NCBI GenBank assembly: GCA_022508265.1 | Contig: JAFLVP010000004.1 | Coordinates: 20,372-84,371 of the forward strand | Source of the DNA: Clostridiales bacterium | GTDB lineage: Bacteria > Bacillota > Clostridia > Christensenellales > Borkfalkiaceae | Direction: 5' to 3' | DNA: 64,000 nucleotides | Shown: in pieces, positions 58,365-64,000 of the stretch | How the letters are laid out: every line of letters starts with the position of its first letter | How positions within the stretch are numbered: the stretch's first letter is position 1 | Translations under genes and position numbers: made by a program | Notes under the pieces: generated by a model | What the model was told of the DNA's origin: nothing | Databases searched by the model: none | Seen by the model: the letters and a program-made list of their open reading frames with translations, nothing else

Positions 58365-58384
58365 AAATATCACCAAATAATTTT

Positions 58385-58424
58385 GTTATAACAAATTATA
58401 ACATACCAATTTGGTAAATGTCAA
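58385..58424 (-). promoter_or_regulatory. promoter with two palindromes upstream of the defence operon
   Basis: minus TTGACA - 18 nt - TATAAT; spacer palindrome TACCAA-N-TTGGTA (58404-58416); GTTATAA-CAAA-TTATAAC (58385-58402). Confidence 0.8.
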
Positions 58425-58613
58425 TATTTGATGAGTAATAAAACTGCTACTTGGACGGATTTTCCGCTTTCTTCTGTATATGTAAAAATGGTCGAAAATA
58501 CAACAGTCATACCTTTAAAAATTAAGACGATTTTCTAAAAGGCATTGTTACAAAATTCGACAAATTTTTTGCTTTGAATTTTTGTCTCCCTACTCCTCAT
58601 TGATAAATAGCAT

Positions 58614-58646
58614 AAGCGGCGCAACCATTATCGCTGCGCCGCTTCA
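58614..58646 (-). terminator. intrinsic terminator
   Basis: AAGCGGCGCaaccattatcGCTGCGCCGCTT. Confidence 0.75.
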
Positions 58647-59393
58647 TCATTGATTTGTTCTCTTCCATTTTTGAGCTTTAAGTTCGAAGAGTTTTGTATG
58701 TTCCCAATTCATGAAATGTATTGCTGAAAGTATCGCAAGTTTATAATCTAAACTATCCATATCGCTATTTGCCAGCAAGTAGCGATTTTTTTCCACTCTT
58801 AAAAGCCTTTGTACAAAGTAAGGTATGTGGGGCAAATCTTTAACGTATCTGTCTACTCATCCACCTTGACGTAAACCTCTTGCCTTGATTGCAATCAGGA
58901 ACTTTGAAATTCTGTCATAGCAAGCGGATTCGTCTTTTCTATCCTTGAATACAAGTGCAAGGTCTAACGAGTCAACCTCCACCTCCGTTTTTATGATTTG
59001 TTTAAAGAGCGGATACAAACTCATAATAAATTTACTTAATCCAAAATCATCCTTGCCGAAAGCAATACTGCACTTCGGATAAGCCATAAATACGTTTTGG
59101 ATATGAAATAGATAGCACTCCATTATAAAATCTTCTTCGCACTTTTTTGCTACCCTTCCATCCCTTGTGATATAGTTTCCCTCTATCATATCCCTGCACG
59201 AATTAGGTTTGAACTTTTGTAAACCCAACTCTTCAACGAACCTACCAAACGGTATTTCGTCATCGGGTTTTAGCTTTCCGAATACCACTTGTTCAAGAGT
59301 ATAATTATTCATCAGCACATTCACTACCATAGCGTTCATAATATCCGTGCCTTCTAATTTTTCAAACTCTTCTACTACCTTTCGTATATCCAT
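58647..59393 (-). pseudogene. hypothetical gene split by one in-frame TGA (58857-58859)
   Basis: ..IAIKARGLRQGG*VDRYVKDLPHIPYFVQRLLRVEKNRYLLANSD..; both track ORFs (58857-59456, 58647-58835) share one frame; SD-supported start MDIRKVVEEF at 59393. Confidence 0.6.
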
Positions 59394-59448
59394 AATATCA
59401 CTCCTGCAACATAAGTAGTTTATCATTGACAAAACAAATTGGTCAAGC

Positions 59449-59518
59449 GTTCTCAATAGAGAACCGACAAATTTTTATGAAATCGTATAATCTATTTATG
59501 CGGTTCTTGATTGAGAAC
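59449..59518. promoter_or_regulatory. paired operators in a divergent promoter region
   Basis: GTTCTC-AATA-GAGAAC (59449-59464) and GTTCT-TGATTG-AGAAC (59503-59518). Confidence 0.75.
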
Positions 59519-59531
59519 AGGAGGATAGATT

Positions 59532-59765
59532 ATGACTTTGGCCGAAGCGATTAAAAAGCGTATCTGGGCTTTAATGAAAGAGAAGAATTTTTCACAATAT
59601 GACTTTTACACAAAAGGCGGAATTGCAAAATCAACGGCTTCACAAGTTCTTAACGGAACACGAGAGCGGATAGCAATTAAAACCGTTTATGAAATGATTA
59701 GTACAATGGGCGTGTCTTTGAAAGAATTTTTTGACGACCCGATATTCGACAAAGTAAGCGATTAG
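59532..59765 (+). CDS. XRE-family HTH regulator
   Basis: KRIWALMKEKNFSQYDFYTKGGIAKSTASQVLNGTRERIAIKTVYEMISTMGVSLKEFF; SD AGGAGG. Confidence 0.85.
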   Translation: MTLAEAIKKRIWALMKEKNFSQYDFYTKGGIAKSTASQVLNGTRERIAIKTVYEMISTMGVSLKEFFDDPIFDKVSD

Positions 59766-59837
59766 AATTGAACAATTAAGAAATGAGTCAGGCACCATTT
59801 TGCCTGACTTTTTTACTGTGTTTAAACCATGCTATTC

Positions 59838-60443
59838 TTAACCACCCAAAGTAACATCTTGGCGGCGATACCATTTAAGCGCCCTTTCAAACTGACTGTC
59901 TTCATAATCGGGCCACAAGTCGTCTAAAACGCAGATATCCGAATACACTGTCTGAATTGGCAGAAAGCCGGACAATCGGCTCATCCCACCCCAACGTATT
60001 ACCAAATCAATGCGAGGAATATTGCGGGACGGAAACCCGTTTTTCATATCCCATTCCCAACCGTAATTGACAAGAAGATTGACTCGCATTTTCTCTTCAT
60101 CGCAAGCTTTTACTTCCGTATACGGCAATAATTCAGGCGGGAAACAATTCGACTTATTATTTCCGATAATGTTTAATAAAACGCCTTCCGACAAAATCAT
60201 TTCCGCAGCTTTCACGCAGGCTGACGAAAATGCCTCAACCTGCTCCTTGGGGCGTTTACAGTTATCTACCGTAAATCCGAAATACGTCAGCTCATGAATC
60301 CCACGCCGCTTTGCTTCCCGTAATAAGTTCAAACCTGCGATCAACCCGTAAGTATATCCTTCCTCTTTTTTAAGTCCTCTCCTATTTGCCCATCTTCTGT
60401 TTCCATCGGGAATAACCCCGATATGATTTGGTAATCTTGTCAT
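59838..60443 (-). CDS. cis-prenyltransferase (undecaprenyl diphosphate synthase family)
   Basis: NHIGVIPDGNRRWANRRGLKKEEGYTYGLIAGLNLLREAKRRGIHELTYFGFTVDNCKRPKEQV; likely start MTRLPNHIG at 60443 (track ORF starts 60656). Confidence 0.8.
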   Translation of the reverse strand: MTRLPNHIGVIPDGNRRWANRRGLKKEEGYTYGLIAGLNLLREAKRRGIHELTYFGFTVDNCKRPKEQVEAFSSACVKAAEMILSEGVLLNIIGNNKSNCFPPELLPYTEVKACDEEKMRVNLLVNYGWEWDMKNGFPSRNIPRIDLVIRWGGMSRLSGFLPIQTVYSDICVLDDLWPDYEDSQFERALKWYRRQDVTLGG

Positions 60444-60739
60444 AACTTTATTATCGGCAATTGAGAATAAAAATTTCAATTGTTCTAAAATCGGACGGAG
60501 ACCCACCCAGTTATTTTTGTGTGAACAACTACCCCCCACCAATGCGGGTTTCCCGCTTTCTTCCGTACAAGCGGAAGTGGTCGAAAGCGAGTTTAAAGAG
60601 CTTTCCTTAACCTGCTTAGGCATTAGAAAAAATGCCCATTTTGTGGCACTCAGCAAGTAAGAATTTCGGCGTTAAATTTGTCCGAAAAATTTTTTAATAT
60701 ATGCCGATTTCTGTCAGGCTTATATGTTATAATAGGCCT

Positions 60740-61762
60740 ATGGATAAGTTAGCGTATCATCTAAATAAAAAGAAAAAGCCTGCAAAGACAGCAGGCAAAT
60801 TCCTCTATTACTATCCCTGCTCTGAGGAGGATAATCCTAATGTGTGGTATGGTCCAAAGTCGTTTATTGTCATTGAAGTAAGCGAAACCGAATGGGAGGC
60901 TCTGTTCGAGCTGGATAGGCTTGAATATAACGATACCCACAAGTACCAACGCCATACATACCGCTTTCCCGATAAGGACGAAGAAGAACTTACACCTAAA
61001 CAGCAAGAGCGCCGTATTGACAAATCCATTCCATTTAATGTTCTTGTGGATGAACAAATTGACTTTGAAATTCTCTTAAAAAACTTACCGCAACAGAGTA
61101 GAAAAATTCTGCAAGCTATGGCAGGCGGCAATACCCAGATGGATGCTGCCGAGATGCTTGACGTTACTCAAAGCTATATCTCTTCCGCAATCAAAAAGGC
61201 AAACCGCCAGACGGACGATTATATATTCAGAACAGGAACAAGAGACGAAATTGTGTGGCACTGTTGGAACAGGTTTGTGGATAACGGCGAGATGCCGTAT
61301 TTCATTGACGTTGAATTGGAATATGTGCTTCACAAACTCTTTAAAGATTTATTGCCGTTCACTCATTGGTTCTACAGTATAGGCGAGCTATTCCGTTATA
61401 TCCTTACCTTCTACTTGTTCGATAACGATAAAATGGACGACGAGATTGCCGAGTATTTGAAAACCGCAAGTGCAGAAGATAAAACGCACTACGAAGATTA
61501 TTACGGCGATCAGCCTCCCATTGTCGGAGCTGTCTATCTCCGTCTTTGCAAAGAAATGAACCGCAGACAGGAAAGCGGGATGCTCGATTCGAACAAGCTA
61601 TATAACAATATTTTTGAAGCAGTCGAAAAGATTGCAAAGCGACTTAAAGTAAGCGTCGAAGATTTCCTTATAAAGAGGTTTTACCCGTTCATAGCAAAAT
61701 GGCGCAATAGACGAGCAAGACAGTTCTATAGAGCATATACAGGAAAAAATTTACCAAAATAA
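60740..61762 (+). CDS. sigma-70 region-4-like HTH protein of mobile-element type
   Basis: FEILLKNLPQQSRKILQAMAGGNTQMDAAEMLDVTQSYISSAIKKANRQ; start MDKLAYHL at 60740 rather than 60701. Confidence 0.65.
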   Translation: MDKLAYHLNKKKKPAKTAGKFLYYYPCSEEDNPNVWYGPKSFIVIEVSETEWEALFELDRLEYNDTHKYQRHTYRFPDKDEEELTPKQQERRIDKSIPFNVLVDEQIDFEILLKNLPQQSRKILQAMAGGNTQMDAAEMLDVTQSYISSAIKKANRQTDDYIFRTGTRDEIVWHCWNRFVDNGEMPYFIDVELEYVLHKLFKDLLPFTHWFYSIGELFRYILTFYLFDNDKMDDEIAEYLKTASAEDKTHYEDYYGDQPPIVGAVYLRLCKEMNRRQESGMLDSNKLYNNIFEAVEKIAKRLKVSVEDFLIKRFYPFIAKWRNRRARQFYRAYTGKNLPK

Positions 61763-61769
61763 AGACACA

Positions 61770-61805
61770 GTAAAAGTTGCCGACAAGATTCTGTCGGCAA
61801 CTTTT
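61770..61805. terminator. bidirectional intrinsic terminator
   Basis: AAAAGTTGCCGACA agattc TGTCGGCAACTTTT between convergent genes. Confidence 0.9.
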
Positions 61806-62876
61806 CTATATCCAAGGAGGCAATCCCAACGGATTATATCTTTCTTCTCTTATGTCATGTATTATGCCCTGCACGATGCGTTCGAAATATTGCTCATGGT
61901 TCCGCTGTGCTTCATCTTCGTCCTCGTCCCAAATCACACTGCAATATTCAATAAAAAACTCTCTGCAACCATTAAACACTTTTTCTATAAGATTCTCTTT
62001 ACTGAATTTTATAAAAATATACGCCAAATCGCCGCCTTCAAATTCGTCACTCAACAAAACCTCGGGAAACTTTTCCTTTAATTTCTGATATGTAGAAACG
62101 CTATTGTGTTTTAAAAAATTCCACACACAATAACCAAGATCCCAATATTTATAATGCTCTAACTTTTCAATATCAACTTTTTTTGCTGCTCCTACACTTT
62201 TTAAAACATCCCTGTTAAAATGCTTAACATTTACATTGTTTTTCCTAAACACCTCTATCTGTACGGTTTCTATTTTTGACATCATTTGATGAAAAAATTG
62301 AGCGTACAAGCTGTTTATTAATCGAGCGCATTTTTCCATATAAGAATAGTGATTAATCTGGTTTTGCATTCTCACACTCATTTCAGCTTCTTCATAATCA
62401 ATTATTCCACATTGGAAATTAAAATCATCACCTACAGTGTGTACAGGGGGCTTTTTTATTCCCTCGACAGCTTGTACAATAAAACCACGGTATCCGCTTT
62501 TACCGGATTCTATGTCGGAAACTGCCTTGTTCAACTCTTCTGCATTTAAATGATCGGACACATTCCCTCTCAGTGTTTTAGTGGACTCACCCAGCCAATC
62601 CTCTTCAATTTCATCCATCGCACGATTAAAAATATTACAATTATAATCCCAATGAGATTTTTTCTTGGGATAGAAATAATGTGATTTACGGTTTTTTATT
62701 ATTCGCAGTTGCTTTTCGCTCAATGCGGTTTTAGTCGTTTTCAAAAAACGCTTGATGTCAATTCTTGGTTGTTTATCTTTGCCACAATAAAATAGTCCCC
62801 AATAACGAGTATCCTCTTCATCGAGTTCCTCATATAGCTTAATATTTGTATTTCTGCAGTTTCTTTCTCTTTTCAT
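61806..62876 (-). CDS. hypothetical protein, 356 aa
   Basis: long ORF in the element, terminator at 3' end; no family recognised. Confidence 0.6.
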   Translation of the reverse strand: MKRERNCRNTNIKLYEELDEEDTRYWGLFYCGKDKQPRIDIKRFLKTTKTALSEKQLRIIKNRKSHYFYPKKKSHWDYNCNIFNRAMDEIEEDWLGESTKTLRGNVSDHLNAEELNKAVSDIESGKSGYRGFIVQAVEGIKKPPVHTVGDDFNFQCGIIDYEEAEMSVRMQNQINHYSYMEKCARLINSLYAQFFHQMMSKIETVQIEVFRKNNVNVKHFNRDVLKSVGAAKKVDIEKLEHYKYWDLGYCVWNFLKHNSVSTYQKLKEKFPEVLLSDEFEGGDLAYIFIKFSKENLIEKVFNGCREFFIEYCSVIWDEDEDEAQRNHEQYFERIVQGIIHDIREERYNPLGLPPWI

Positions 62877-63139
62877 AAATACCTCAAAAAAAAGACACTT
62901 TCGTTAGAAAGTGTCCCGCTTGATTGATTACCAAGCTGATTACATAAGACCATACCACTCTAACTTCTGTCTGTCTAAAACACACTAGTTTTTAGGCACA
63001 TATTCGGCAAAAACCAAATTCCGAACAATTTCTTATGCGCCTATATTTTAGCACACAAGCACTCTTATGTCAATATAATATCATTTGTTTCTTAAAAGCA
63101 CAATGAACTGTCTGTTCAAAAGAAAAAACATCCTATATT

Positions 63140-63290
63140 GCAAGGATGTCTTCTACTTGGACGTTAAAAAGCTTCGCAAGATTAAACAGATTTTCTGTAC
63201 TTGGTAACTTGTTACCGCTCGTCCAATCATAAATAACTCTTGGCGAATTCAGTTCAAGAAATTTTGTTCTACCTCCATAAAATGAAAATC
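63140..63290 (-). pseudogene. XRE HTH C-terminal remnant
   Basis: manual translation FLELNSPRVIYDWTSGNKLPSTENLFNLAKLFNVQVEDILAI*; no in-frame start with a complete HTH found upstream. Confidence 0.45.
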
Positions 63291-63591
63291 TCCACCTATG
63301 GCAAATGAATTACGATATTTAATATATCACAAGACACTGCTCATTGCAAGCATCTGCGCTATTTCTTATCGATTTCAAAGTTTTTTGGTTTGAAATAGTA
63401 AGAAAACCAAATTAAAATAAAATTTTTTTAAAAATTTTCCAAAAATGGTAATATTTTCGGCGTTCTCGTGGCTTATAAGTAGAAGGATCTTTTTCTGAAC
63501 AAGAAATATTAGCGTCGGCTTTCGAACAGAGAGCCGACTTTTCCTTACTATTTGGGAATCCGAACCCGTAAACGGAAATAAAATCAAGGAG

Positions 63592-64000
63592 GTGAAAAAT
63601 ATATCAGTAAAATCATTTTGGTGTAAAAAGGCTTACGGATTAAGTCCGGGCGATATAGCACCGTGGAAGCTACCACGGGATAAGCACGCAACCATTTCAG
63701 TTATCAAGCATAAACGAAACGACTTTGCCGCAGTAGACGAATACCTTTTCGATTGCGAACAGCAATTCAATGTAGATTACATAAAACGGTTAAACGGCTC
63801 AACCGAACAGGCTTGGGCGGACACTATGAAAAGCATGAATGTGCAATTTAATAAGCGTGGACGGAACGTCGTTTTAGAATGTCTGCAATTCGGCGGCAAC
63901 AAAGAGTTTTGGGATACCTTCCCCGACGAGGAAGAAATCAATATCTATTTTCGCAAGTGCTATTTTTATGCCGTAGACAAAATAGGTTTTCTCCACACGC
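63592..64000 (+). CDS. partial hypothetical element protein, 3' end beyond window
   Basis: open frame to the window end: KNISVKSFWCKKAYGLSPGDIAPWKLPRDKHATISVIKHKRNDFAAVDEYLFDCEQQFNVDYIKRLNGSTEQAWADTMKS...; strong SD AAGGAGGTG at 63586-63594; start codon uncertain. Confidence 0.55.
   Translation, partial: MKNISVKSFWCKKAYGLSPGDIAPWKLPRDKHATISVIKHKRNDFAAVDEYLFDCEQQFNVDYIKRLNGSTEQAWADTMKSMNVQFNKRGRNVVLECLQFGGNKEFWDTFPDEEEINIYFRKCYFYAVDKIGFLHT

Noticed and set aside
49043-58376. Assignment to BREX, DISARM or Type I/III R-M
   Set aside because: No PglZ, BrxC, DrmA/B, HsdS or Mod/Res-type proteins; the methyltransferase is a 5mC enzyme and the partners differ.
60444-60656. N-terminal 71-aa extension of the cis-prenyltransferase ORF
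   Set aside because: Conserved domain begins right after MTRLPNHIG (60443); the extension reads through the degenerate 41-bp repeat and has no homology-like features.
1-64000. CRISPR arrays
   Set aside because: No regularly spaced short repeats with unique spacers were seen; only isolated direct repeats and protein-repeat DNA.

Overview
64-kb window from a low/medium-GC Gram-positive (Clostridia-like) chromosome. The organism call is inference from gene content. Positions 1 to about 41 kb look like an ordinary, mostly minus-strand gene set: polysaccharide deacetylase, MATE transporter, GH43, SbcCD-like pair, pyridoxamine kinase, MarR/ADH/ALDH operon, MoxR-DUF58-VWA (Bat-like) operon with lipoproteins, InlB-repeat lipoprotein, M60-like peptidase, aminotransferase, malic enzyme. 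At the left edge is a large truncated minus-strand gene that the ORF track misses: zinc-ribbon + TPR-like + TIR + TM + ribosomal L7/L12 C-terminal-like domain. Positions 41-48 kb hold an Rhs polymorphic-toxin locus with a full-length Rhs gene, an orphan Rhs tip and small membrane-protein candidate immunity genes. At 48,532-48,587 there is a 3' tRNA-Leu(UAA) fragment with its terminator still attached on the chromosomal side. This is the expected scar of a tRNA-integrating element that occupies the rest of the window. The element carries the most interesting locus, a compact minus-strand operon at about 49.9-58.4 kb: XRE controller, PLD-SF2 helicase-DUF3427, 5-methylcytosine methyltransferase, double-GHKL (MORC/Hsp90-like N-terminus plus histidine-kinase-like C-terminus) ATPase, and a receiver-HEPN protein. 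It looks like a restriction-type defence system coupled to a phosphorelay-like signal and a candidate RNase effector. All domain calls are from reading translations by eye; no searches were run.
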